From an uncultured Lachnospiraceae bacterium (lineage in GTDB: Bacteria; Bacillota; Clostridia; Lachnospirales; Lachnospiraceae), in assembly GCA_946566415.1 (NCBI GenBank), contig CAMNWW010000096.1, forward strand, positions 1 through 7,977: a stretch of 7,977 bases of DNA, read 5' to 3'. The position numbers were made by a program, and so were the translations under genes. The notes beneath the pieces are model-generated. The model saw only the letters and a program-made list of their open reading frames with translations, ran no database searches and was not told the DNA's origin. Of the stretch, positions 1 to 6,545 are shown in pieces (positions within the stretch are counted from its first letter, which is position 1; each line of letters starts with the position of its first letter).

Positions 1-467
1 CATACCGGGTATACATCCGATACAGCATATTCACCCAGTCGCAGCTCTCCGTTCCCCCGGCTCCGGCATGCAAAGTCACGATTGCATTGCACGCGTCATA
101 TTCACCGGAAAGAAGGGTCTGAATACGAAGCTCTTCAAATTCTTTCTCAAAATTGTTCAATTCTTTTCTAATCTCCGGAATTAGAGTGGTATCCTCCTCC
201 TCGTCCGCAAGTTCAATGAGCGTCCGGATATCTTCGTACTTTTCTTCCAGCGAATCCGATGCTTTTAAAGAATCATTCAAACTGCTGATTTCTTTCATCG
301 TTTTCTGGGATTCTTCAATGTTGTCCCAAAAGCCTTCTTCTTCCATCTTCCGCTCTAATTCTTCCACCCGCTGTCTCTTTGCAGGGAGGTCAAAGTGAAT
401 CCCTCATTTCCTTAAGGGGTTCGTCATAAACATTAAGCGCACTTCTTAAGTTTTCAAACTCAACCAC
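1..467 (-). CDS. prfB: Peptide chain release factor 2 (RF2), N-terminal part, with programmed +1 frameshift
   Basis: RF2 recognises UGA and UAA stop codons in the ribosomal A site and triggers release of the finished protein. About 155 residues are present; the 3' end, including the GGQ catalytic loop, lies beyond the left edge. The start is GTG at 465-467 (VEFENLRSAL), preceded by AGAGGTGA at 473-480. Reading gives 25 codons, then an in-frame TGA at 390-392. A +1 shift on CTT-TGA-C continues as DLPAKRQRVEELERKMEEEGFWDN, written here in pieces: DLPAKRQRVEELERK, then MEEEGFWDN, the usual RF2 helical domain 1. Near the edge is HAGAGGTES-DWVNMLYRMYTRY, a hallmark of RF2. The stop at codon 26 is the same codon as in E. 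coli. The gene follows secA after 38 bp with no terminator, the common Firmicutes secA-prfB arrangement, so it is probably co-transcribed with secA. A caller that ignores the frameshift would miss the first 25 codons or call a pseudogene. Confidence 0.96.
389..407 (-). promoter_or_regulatory. RF2 programmed +1 frameshift site
   Basis: On the minus strand the codons read ATG AGG GAT TCA CTT TGA C. The slippery CTT is at 393-395 and the in-frame TGA at 390-392, followed by C, a weak termination context. An internal Shine-Dalgarno-like GAGGG sits upstream, with its AGG three codons before CTT, the same offset as in E. coli prfB. When RF2 is scarce, slow decoding of UGA lets the ribosome slip forward one base and make full-length RF2. 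This gives negative autoregulation. The mechanism is established for the family; the site itself is seen directly here. The internal SD (AGGGA) is shorter than the AGGGGG of E. coli. Confidence 0.95.
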
Positions 468-505
468 TTATTTCACCTCTATCCATTCTATAATAATGTT
501 TCCCT

Positions 506-3076
506 CTACTTTTTCCGTCCGCAGCACTGTTTGTACTTCTTTCCGCTTCCGCAGGGACACGGATCGTTAGGGTATATCTTCTTCTCGGAACGTACCTTCG
601 GCGCTTTTACCGCACTGTCGTCCTTATTCGTGCCCGTCACCTTTGCGACCTGCTCCCTCTCGACCTTCTGCTCTACCTTCACATGGAAAAGCAGACGCAC
701 GGTATCGACCGTGATCGCCCGGGTCATTTCCCCGAACATGTCGTAGCCGAGCATCTTGTACTCCACAAGCGGATCTCTCTGCCCATAGGCCTGCAGACCG
801 ATCCCCTGCCGGAGCTGATCCATATCGTCGATATGGGCCATCCATTTTGCATCGATGACCCGAAGCAAGAATACTCGTTCCACTTCGCGCAGGTGCTCTG
901 CCTCGGGAAATTCCGCTTCCTTTTCCTCGTAAGCCTTCACCGCGCGCTCTTTGAGGAGGTGCTTTAACTGTTTAACTTCTTTTCCTTTTACATCTTCATC
1001 CAAGACTGCCGGCATTGTCGGAATCACTGACAAAAGCTCTCTGTTGAGCGCCCCTAAGTTCCATTCCTCATAATCCTGATCAGCCGAAATATTACCGTCC
1101 ACAGCATTTTCTACAAAATCCGTAATCATATGGAAAATAGAATCCCGCATGTTTTCGCCGTTGAGCACACGTCTTCTCTCCCCGTAGATGATCTCCCTTT
1201 GTTCATTCATTACCTGGTCGTATTCCAGCAAATTCTTACGGATTCCAAAGTTATTGTTTTCGATCTTTTTCTGTGCTTTCTCGATCGTGTTGGAAAGCAT
1301 CTTGTGCTCGATTTCCTCTCCTTCCTCCACCCCAAGCGCATTAAATATCCCCATCAGACGCTCGGAACCAAAGAGCCGCATCAGATCATCCTCCAGAGAA
1401 AGATAGAACCTGGACTCTCCCGGATCGCCCAGTCGTCCGGAACGACCGCGGAGCTGATTATCGATACGACGGGATTCGTGCCGCTCTGTTCCGATAATCT
1501 TAAGTCCCCCTGCCGCCTTCGCCTCATCATCAAGCTTGATGTCCGTACCACGCCCCGCCATATTCGTAGCGATCGTTACCGCCCCATGCTGACCTGCCTG
1601 AGCGACAATCTCCGCCTCCATCTCATGAAACTTAGCGTTCAGGACGTTATGCTTGATACCGCGCCTTGTCAGCATCTTGCTTAAAAGCTCGGATGTCTCG
1701 ATCGTGATCGTTCCCACAAGCACCGGCTGCTTTTTCTCATGTGCCTCGCAGACCGCGTCGATTACTGCATTAAACTTTTCTTTCTTCGTCTTATACACCA
1801 CATCGTTCATGTCGATCCTCTGAACCGGAAGGTTCGTCGGAATCTCAATAACGTCCATACCATAAATATCACGGAACTCCGCCTCCTCTGTAAGGGCCGT
1901 ACCGGTCATGCCGCACTTCTTCTCGAATTTATTGAACAAATTCTGGAAAGTGATCGTCGCCAGAGTCCGGCTCTCTCTTTTTACCTTCACATGCTCCTTG
2001 GCCTCGATTGCCTGGTGCAGTCCGTCGGAATAACGGCGTCCCGGCATGATACGTCCGGTAAATTCATCCACAATCAGAACCTCGTCGTCCTTAACAACAT
2101 AATTCTGGTCGCGGAACATCAGGTTATGCGCGCGCAGCGCCAGGATAATATTATGCTGAATCTCCAAATTCTCCGGGTCGGCAAGATTCTCAATATGGAA
2201 AAACTGCTCGACCTTTTTCACACCGTCTTCGGTCAGGTTGATATTCTTTTCTTTTTCGTTCACGATAAAGTCGCCGGTTTCCTCGATCTCCTCGCCCATG
2301 ATGGCGTTCATCTTCGAGAATTCGCCGCTCGCCTCGCCTTTTTGAAGCTGTCTTGCAAGAATATCGCAGGCCTCATAAAGCCGCGTGGATTTTCCGCTCT
2401 GTCCGGAAATAATAAGCGGCGTCCTCGCTTCATCGATCAAGATGGAGTCAACCTCATCGATAATAGCGTATTTCATTCCTCTTTGCACAAGCTGTTCTTT
2501 ATAGATCACCATATTGTCACGCAGATAATCAAAGCCCAGCTCATTGTTCGTCACATAAGTAATATCACAGTTATACGCTTCCCGCCTCTCATCGTTGCTC
2601 ATAGAATTCAGGACTACTCCTACCGTCAGTCCCAAGAACTCATGTATCTTCCCCATCCACTCTGCGTCACGCTTCGCCAGATAATCGTTCACCGTTACGA
2701 TATTCACGCCCTGCCCCGGCAGTGCGTTCAGATATGCCGGAAGCGTAGCCACCAGCGTCTTTCCTTCGCCTGTCTTCATCTCCGCGATACGTCCCTGGTG
2801 CAGAACAACGCCGCCCACAAGCTGCACGCGGAAATGCCGCATGTTCAGAACGCGGACAGCCGCTTCTCTCACGACTGCAAACGCCTCGGGAAGAATATCG
2901 TCTAATGTCTCCCCGCCCTCAAGCCGCTCTCTGAACTCCTTTGTCTTCGCCCGAAGTTCCGCGTCGCTCAGTTTCTGCATCTGCGGTTCCAACGCCTCAA
3001 TATGGTCTACGATCGGATATATCCTTTTTAACTCGTTCTCACTATGTGTTCCAAATATTTTCTCAATTAAGCCCAT
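506..3076 (-). CDS. secA: Protein translocase ATPase SecA
   Basis: SecA is the cytoplasmic motor that pushes preproteins through the SecYEG channel using ATP. The product has 856 residues, normal for the family. Walker A (MKTGEGKT) is at residues 100-107 and the Walker B/DEAD-like DEVD at 207-210, followed by SILIDEARTPLIISG. The second nucleotide-binding domain has TNMAGRGTDIKL (about 504-515) and the motif VI region HESRRIDNQLRGRSGR (about 533-548). The helical scaffold is recognisable near VIDAKWMAHIDDMDQLRQGI. The C-terminus (837-856) is a zinc-binding CxC...CC tail (C840, C842, C851, C852) that contacts SecB or the membrane/ribosome in other species. The ATG at 3074-3076 has AAGGAGA seven bases upstream. 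The residue after the motif VI arginine is Leu549 where Gln is the rule, from a CTG codon at 1430-1432. It has its own promoter at 3118-3146 and is followed by prfB. Confidence 0.99.
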   Translation of the reverse strand: MGLIEKIFGTHSENELKRIYPIVDHIEALEPQMQKLSDAELRAKTKEFRERLEGGETLDDILPEAFAVVREAAVRVLNMRHFRVQLVGGVVLHQGRIAEMKTGEGKTLVATLPAYLNALPGQGVNIVTVNDYLAKRDAEWMGKIHEFLGLTVGVVLNSMSNDERREAYNCDITYVTNNELGFDYLRDNMVIYKEQLVQRGMKYAIIDEVDSILIDEARTPLIISGQSGKSTRLYEACDILARQLQKGEASGEFSKMNAIMGEEIEETGDFIVNEKEKNINLTEDGVKKVEQFFHIENLADPENLEIQHNIILALRAHNLMFRDQNYVVKDDEVLIVDEFTGRIMPGRRYSDGLHQAIEAKEHVKVKRESRTLATITFQNLFNKFEKKCGMTGTALTEEAEFRDIYGMDVIEIPTNLPVQRIDMNDVVYKTKKEKFNAVIDAVCEAHEKKQPVLVGTITIETSELLSKMLTRRGIKHNVLNAKFHEMEAEIVAQAGQHGAVTIATNMAGRGTDIKLDDEAKAAGGLKIIGTERHESRRIDNQLRGRSGRLGDPGESRFYLSLEDDLMRLFGSERLMGIFNALGVEEGEEIEHKMLSNTIEKAQKKIENNNFGIRKNLLEYDQVMNEQREIIYGERRRVLNGENMRDSIFHMITDFVENAVDGNISADQDYEEWNLGALNRELLSVIPTMPAVLDEDVKGKEVKQLKHLLKERAVKAYEEKEAEFPEAEHLREVERVFLLRVIDAKWMAHIDDMDQLRQGIGLQAYGQRDPLVEYKMLGYDMFGEMTRAITVDTVRLLFHVKVEQKVEREQVAKVTGTNKDDSAVKAPKVRSEKKIYPNDPCPCGSGKKYKQCCGRKK

Positions 3077-3090
3077 AACCGAATCTCCTT

Positions 3091-3119
3091 ATGCAAAATA
3101 AAAAAACCCTATTTTGCAT
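3091..3119. promoter_or_regulatory. Perfect inverted repeat at the secA transcription start (candidate operator)
   Basis: ATGCAAAATA at 3091-3100 and TATTTTGCAT at 3110-3119 are exact reverse complements separated by 9 bp. The arm nearer the promoter overlaps the last two bases of the predicted -10 box and runs to about the transcription start. The other arm ends directly beside the AAGGAGA ribosome binding site of secA. This placement suits a repressor operator. A hairpin in a longer read-through mRNA that crowds the ribosome binding site is the alternative. The repeat is AT-rich and has no U-tract after it on the secA strand, so it is a poor terminator. No binding protein is identified. Confidence 0.5.
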
Positions 3120-3146
3120 TGTAACACTATTTTCCTTTTTCTTCAA
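3118..3146 (-). promoter_or_regulatory. Predicted sigma-A promoter of secA (extended -10)
   Basis: On the minus strand, TTGAAG (-35, 3141-3146) is followed after exactly 17 bp by TACAAT (-10, 3118-3123). TG lies one base before the -10 box (TGTTACAAT), making an extended -10. The -10 matches consensus at five of six bases and the -35 at four. Transcription should begin near 3109-3112, giving a 5' UTR of roughly 35 nt. The promoter sits in the 93-bp gap after hisA, so secA-prfB can be expressed independently of hisA. Confidence 0.7.
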
Positions 3147-3169
3147 TCAATTTACAAAGTATTAACAAA

Positions 3170-3940
3170 CTATTCATAACAAAGAGCAGAGTAGGGAATC
3201 TTTCCGCCGAAGATATCTAGCGCGCTTCCGACAGTAAAATCCAGCCTTCCCCTGGAAATCTCCCTAAACCTTTGTACATCATCCATACTTCCGATCCCGC
3301 CCGCGTAAGTGACCGCCTCCGCGCCGTCCCATGCCGCCAGAAGACGCACAAGCCCTTCTTCCACTCCTGATATTTTGCCTTCCACATCCACGCCGTGTAC
3401 TAGAAATTCATCACAATACCCGGCCAGACTGTCCAGCGCCCGTCCGCAAAGCTTTACTTCGGTAAACCTCTGCCATCGGTCCGTCACGATATAATAGCCG
3501 TCGTCCTTTTGCCTGCAGCTTAAGTCCAGGACTATATGTTCCTTTCCTACAGCATGCACCAGCTTCTCCAGATTCTCCCAAGAAATCTTCCCGTCCCGAA
3601 ACACATCGGACGTCACAATCACATGGCTCGCTCCGGCTTCCAGAAATTGCGCCGCATTGTCCGCCGTGATCCCTCCTCCCGCCTGCATTCCCTGCGGGTA
3701 AGCCGAAAGCGCCGCAAAGGCCTGACGGCGGGTGGCCTCATAATAATCAGAAGAAACTGCATTCAGAAGGATCACATGCCCTCCTGTAAGCCCGTCCCTT
3801 TGGTACATACGCGCATAATATTCCGCATTCTTTGTAGAAATAAAATTTGCCGCCGCCTGATCCCCCTCATCCTTCAGGCTTGCGCCGACGATCTGCTTTA
3901 CCGCTCCATTATGGATATCAATACATGGACGAAATCTCAT
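3170..3940 (-). CDS. hisA: ProFAR isomerase, eukaryotic (His6-like) type HisA
   Basis: This enzyme catalyses the Amadori rearrangement of ProFAR to PRFAR, the fourth step of histidine synthesis (EC 5.3.1.16), in a TIM barrel. Of 256 residues, the start CIDIHNGAVKQIVGASL (6-22) has the catalytic Asp8. GGGI at 88-91 and YAGGIGS at 212-218 are phosphate-binding loops. VLDLSCR (137-143, Asp139) supplies the second acid, and DVEG (185-188) and GSALDIFGG (238-246) are further signatures. From memory these match yeast His6 (CIDLHNGEVKQIVGG, VVDLSCR, DVEG, GSSLDIFGG) far better than ordinary bacterial HisA, which lacks the HNGxVKQIVGG and LDIFGG patterns. The ATG at 3938-3940 follows an AAAGGGGGG ribosome binding site. 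No other his gene is in view: the neighbours are a lipoprotein gene and secA. A promoter and a structured leader lie upstream. Assignment to the HisA/HisF fold is secure and the isomerase role very likely. Confidence 0.92.
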   Translation of the reverse strand: MRFRPCIDIHNGAVKQIVGASLKDEGDQAAANFISTKNAEYYARMYQRDGLTGGHVILLNAVSSDYYEATRRQAFAALSAYPQGMQAGGGITADNAAQFLEAGASHVIVTSDVFRDGKISWENLEKLVHAVGKEHIVLDLSCRQKDDGYYIVTDRWQRFTEVKLCGRALDSLAGYCDEFLVHGVDVEGKISGVEEGLVRLLAAWDGAEAVTYAGGIGSMDDVQRFREISRGRLDFTVGSALDIFGGKIPYSALCYE

Positions 3941-3964
3941 ACCTTCCCCCCTTTAAGCGTTCCT

Positions 3965-3970
3965 ATTATA
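3965..3970 (-). promoter_or_regulatory. Possible second -10 box close to hisA
   Basis: A perfect TATAAT lies on the minus strand about 25 bases before the hisA ATG. No convincing -35 hexamer lies 16-18 bp upstream and there is no TG extension. Its short distance to the start would give a 5' UTR of fewer than 20 nt that still includes the ribosome binding site. It may be a weak internal promoter that bypasses the leader hairpin, or simply AT-rich leader sequence. Confidence 0.3.
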
Positions 3971-4013
3971 ATATAACTCCGCTTGGCAAAAATGCTACAG
4001 TAAATGTTGAAAA

Positions 4014-4053
4014 GGGAAGCCATCGGAACGGCCATCCGACCCTATGGTTTCCC
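4014..4053 (-). promoter_or_regulatory. hisA leader hairpin, attenuator-like
   Basis: Just after the predicted transcription start the leader reads GGGAAACCAT (4044-4053) and later ATGGCTTCCC (4014-4023). These pair as five base pairs, one A-C mismatch and four base pairs. Within the loop, CGGA and TCCG form a second 4-bp stem. TTTTC follows directly, so the whole resembles a short intrinsic terminator placed before the gene it would control. A competing 5-bp hairpin can form from GCCGTTCCGATGGC, which uses the downstream arm. This would permit terminator/antiterminator switching. It matches no riboswitch class I recognise. Confidence 0.4.
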
Positions 4054-4061
4054 ATGGGTGG

Positions 4062-4090
4062 AGTATAGCACATATTATCCATTCAATCAA
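4062..4090 (-). promoter_or_regulatory. Predicted sigma-A promoter for the hisA leader (extended -10)
   Basis: On the minus strand, TTGATT (-35, 4085-4090) and TATACT (-10, 4062-4067) are separated by exactly 17 bp. TGC immediately precedes the -10 box, an extended -10. Predicted transcription starts at about 4055, leaving a 5' UTR of about 115 nt before hisA. It lies just downstream of the lipoprotein terminator, so hisA should be a separate transcription unit. Confidence 0.7.
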
Positions 4091-4116
4091 TTATAATATT
4101 TTCCTTCTAAATAGTA

Positions 4117-4166
4117 AAAAGAACACTACCTCCGGCGCTCTCTCCCGCCTAAAATAGTGTCCTTTT
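4117..4166 (-). terminator. Intrinsic terminator after the lipoprotein gene
   Basis: On the minus strand AAAAGGACACTA (4155-4166) pairs with TAGTGTTCTTTT (4117-4128) over 12 positions, with one G-U pair. Inside, GGCG/CGCC (4146-4149 with 4134-4137) forms a second stem with an 8-nt loop. The 3' arm runs into CTTTTTAC, a U-rich tail. It begins 20 bp after the lipoprotein stop codon. Because the arms are A/T-flanked on both sides it could act weakly in the other direction too. Confidence 0.75.
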
Positions 4167-4186
4167 CATTTCTTAACCTCAGTTGT

Positions 4187-4495
4187 CTACTCGTCTTCTG
4201 TTCCGGTCTGGGACCGGTTCGTTGTGTTCCTGTCTTTTGTGTTGTTATTGTCCGCGCCATCCATCACGTCGTCTACTCCGTTACGTATGTCGTCGGCAGC
4301 GTTGTCAAGCGCATTGTCCACATCGTTTCCTGTGCCTTTGTTCGTACTGCCCGCCCCATTTCCAGTATCGTTTACCGTCCCGTCGGTAGCCCCGTTTGTC
4401 GTTCCGTTCGCTGTATCATTGTTTCCACATGCCGTCAACGTACCGATCACAAAAACACAGGCCATGAACAGCAGCATTTTCCTAAATTCTTTCAT
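4187..4495 (-). CDS. Small acidic low-complexity lipoprotein, function unknown
   Basis: The 102-residue product starts MKEFRKMLLFMACVFVIG and has a clear lipobox LTAC with Cys23, so it should be lipidated and anchored on the outer face of the cell membrane. The mature part, about 80 residues, is made almost entirely of N, G, T and D. Residues 30-49 look like degenerate four-residue units (NGTT, NGAT, DGTV, NDTG, NGAG). Residues 58-82 (V59, L63, I70, V74, V77 spaced 3-7 apart among Asp residues) could form an acidic amphipathic helix. I count 16 acidic and 5 basic residues in the mature chain. The ATG at 4493-4495 has AGGGAGA upstream. The 82 bp separating it from fbp contain no terminator or good promoter that I can see, so it may be read from fbp transcripts. 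I recognise no family; lipoprotein export is sure, function is not. Confidence 0.85.
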   Translation of the reverse strand: MKEFRKMLLFMACVFVIGTLTACGNNDTANGTTNGATDGTVNDTGNGAGSTNKGTGNDVDNALDNAADDIRNGVDDVMDGADNNNTKDRNTTNRSQTGTEDE

Positions 4496-4577
4496 TTTCC
4501 ATATCTCCCTTTCTGTAATGTAAATTTGAGGTTAGTACTACTATTTACAGAAACAGAGAAAATATGTACTGATTTTA

Positions 4578-6530
4578 TTAAATTTTTTCACTAATTTTTC
4601 CGCTTCGGTATCCTCTGAGCAGTCTTTCCAGGTCTTCGATTCTCTCTTTTATGGCTTTTCCCACATCTGTATCCCCGACCGTCTTGCGCGACACAGCCCG
4701 TTTAACAATTACACTGTCCGAATGGATATCCCTTTCCTTCTCAATGGCCGCCTCTGTCGACTCAAACGGCTCGTGCGCCGCCAGGATCAGCCCATAAGAA
4801 TTATAAATCAGCGTATATCCCGCAATTCCTGTCTCCTTCTGATATGCTTTAGAAAATCCTCCGTCTATCACCATAACCTTACCGTCGCATTTGATCGGGT
4901 TCTCTCCATTTTTAGTTTTCACCGGAACATGCCCGTTGATGATATGTGATTTTTCCAAATCGAGTCCAAATTCCTCCAGGACCCGGTTCATCACAACCTC
5001 GTCTTCCACAAAAGTATAATAAGGATTCTTCTCCTCCTTATGCAGTTCCTTTTCCGCGAGGAAATACCGTTCAAAGGTCGCCATCTTATCCTTGGCAAAC
5101 AACGGGGAATTTTCTCCCTGCCAGATATACCACATCAAATCGCGCCCTTTCTCCCTCTCTTCCTCATTTACAGCAAAAAATCCTTTTCGGACATAGGAGT
5201 CCAGCACGTCGTAAAGCGCTTTTCCCTTGTAGGACCTTCCATAGATCTTGACCTCTTTGAGCATCCCTTCCTCATCCAGGGGAACGCATCCGTGATAGAG
5301 AAGATTGGAGTTGTAAATCTTATACAGCGTCCCCTTATTCAGGAGAAAACGCATATGTTTCTGCATTCTTTCGCAGTTCTGGAACGCGGACACCAGCCGG
5401 CTCATAATGTCCTCTTCCTCCGGCGACAACGCATAAGGATCCGCCGGATCAATTGTCGGGAAATAGTCGTCCAGAAGTCCGTACTCTTTGCCGTCGATCA
5501 AAATCGTCCCTGTTTCATAATTAATCTTATCCAGAAAATTACGCTTTTCAAATCCAAATTCCGGGCGCTTTTTGGAAATCTGTCCTTCCACTTTAAACTG
5601 AATGATTGAGATCGCTTTATGCATTTTCATATTCAATTCTGTCTCCTGGAGCCGGTCCTCATCCTGTCCTTTCAGTTTAAAACATTCGCACGGATCCTTG
5701 GAATACTTTTTCCATGCAAACGTTGCAAGAGGCAGAAGATTGATCCCGTATCCGTCCTCCAGAATATCCAGATTGCCGTATCTTGCACAGATCCGGATCA
5801 CATTGGCAATACAGCATTTCTGCCCTGACGCCGCCCCCATCCACAGTACGTCGTGGTTTCCCCACTGAATATCAAGAGAATGGTACTCCATCAGCTTATC
5901 CATAATCATGTGCGGTCCCGGGCCTCTGTCATAGATGTCTCCCACAATGTGCAGATGATCCACTACCAGCCGCTGGATCAGCTCGCACAGAGCGACGATA
6001 AATTCTTCCGCCCTCCCGATTCTTATGATCGTACTGATAATGGAAGCGTAGTAAGACTCTTTATCCGTTATCCCCTGCTTTTCCGTAATCAGTTCCTCAA
6101 TGACATAGGCAAAATCTTTGGGCAGCGCTTTTCTTACCTTTGAACGGGTATATTTGCTCGCCGCCCGTTTGCTGATCTCGATCAACCGATAGAGCGTAAT
6201 CTTATACCAGTCGTCCATGTTCGGCTCTTCCTTCTTGATGCGCTCCATCTTTTCCCGCGGATAATAGACTAACGTGGCAAGCGTCTGCTTGTCCCTTGAA
6301 CTCATCGTATTTGCAAATACATCGTCGATTTTCCGCTTTACCGATCCGGAACCATTTTTCAGCACATGGGCAAAAGCTTCGTATTCCCCATGGATATCTG
6401 TCAGGAAATGCTCCGTTCCTTTCGGAAGATTCAAAATCGCCTGCAAATTAATAATCTCTGTCGATGCTGCCGCAATGTTAGGAAACAGCTCCGCCAGCCT
6501 TTCTAAATATTTCTCCTCTAACTTACTCAT
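4578..6530 (-). CDS. fbp: Fructose-1,6-bisphosphatase, class III (Firmicutes type)
   Basis: It hydrolyses fructose 1,6-bisphosphate to fructose 6-phosphate and phosphate in gluconeogenesis (EC 3.1.3.11). The 650-residue length fits class III, close to the roughly 670 residues of the B. subtilis enzyme and about twice class I. It is a metallophosphatase of the calcineurin-like fold. FLTDIHGEYEAF has Asp45 and His47, GDIYDRGPG (197-205) has Asp198 and Asp201, WGNHDVLWMG (223-232) has Asn225 and His226, and INGHVPVK (531-538) has His534. All are likely Mn-binding or catalytic positions. VIDGGFSKAYQKETGIAGYT (554-573) is another strongly conserved family stretch. The ATG at 6528-6530 follows GGAGG at five bases. 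It lies 68 bp after dapB with no terminator, so it may share that transcript. The combination with lysine genes has no obvious metabolic logic. Class III enzymes elsewhere are activated by PEP and inhibited by AMP; nothing in the sequence tests this. Confidence 0.97.
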   Translation of the reverse strand: MSKLEEKYLERLAELFPNIAAASTEIINLQAILNLPKGTEHFLTDIHGEYEAFAHVLKNGSGSVKRKIDDVFANTMSSRDKQTLATLVYYPREKMERIKKEEPNMDDWYKITLYRLIEISKRAASKYTRSKVRKALPKDFAYVIEELITEKQGITDKESYYASIISTIIRIGRAEEFIVALCELIQRLVVDHLHIVGDIYDRGPGPHMIMDKLMEYHSLDIQWGNHDVLWMGAASGQKCCIANVIRICARYGNLDILEDGYGINLLPLATFAWKKYSKDPCECFKLKGQDEDRLQETELNMKMHKAISIIQFKVEGQISKKRPEFGFEKRNFLDKINYETGTILIDGKEYGLLDDYFPTIDPADPYALSPEEEDIMSRLVSAFQNCERMQKHMRFLLNKGTLYKIYNSNLLYHGCVPLDEEGMLKEVKIYGRSYKGKALYDVLDSYVRKGFFAVNEEEREKGRDLMWYIWQGENSPLFAKDKMATFERYFLAEKELHKEEKNPYYTFVEDEVVMNRVLEEFGLDLEKSHIINGHVPVKTKNGENPIKCDGKVMVIDGGFSKAYQKETGIAGYTLIYNSYGLILAAHEPFESTEAAIEKERDIHSDSVIVKRAVSRKTVGDTDVGKAIKERIEDLERLLRGYRSGKISEKI

Positions 6531-6545
6531 CGTTTCCTCCAGTCT

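Noticed and set aside
153..398. Possible pseudogene or frameshift error at the start of prfB
   Set aside because: The frame change falls exactly on the known RF2 CTT-TGA-C recoding site with an upstream internal SD, so it is regulation and not decay.
1739..2905. 388-residue open frame on the + strand
   Set aside because: It lies wholly antisense to secA, whose motifs are unambiguous, and shows no family features. It is a shadow frame; the same holds for the other + strand frames inside secA, fbp, dapB and dapA.
4496..4577. Imperfect inverted repeat around AGTAC in the fbp-lipoprotein gap, considered as terminator or promoter
   Set aside because: Pairing is broken and AT-rich with no U-tract. 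The best -35/-10 pair matches consensus at only about half the positions.
4157..4594. 145-residue + strand frame opposite the lipoprotein gene
   Set aside because: The minus-strand gene has a lipobox, an SD and a downstream terminator. The + frame is Val/Cys/Arg-rich only because it complements the repetitive N/G/T/D codons.
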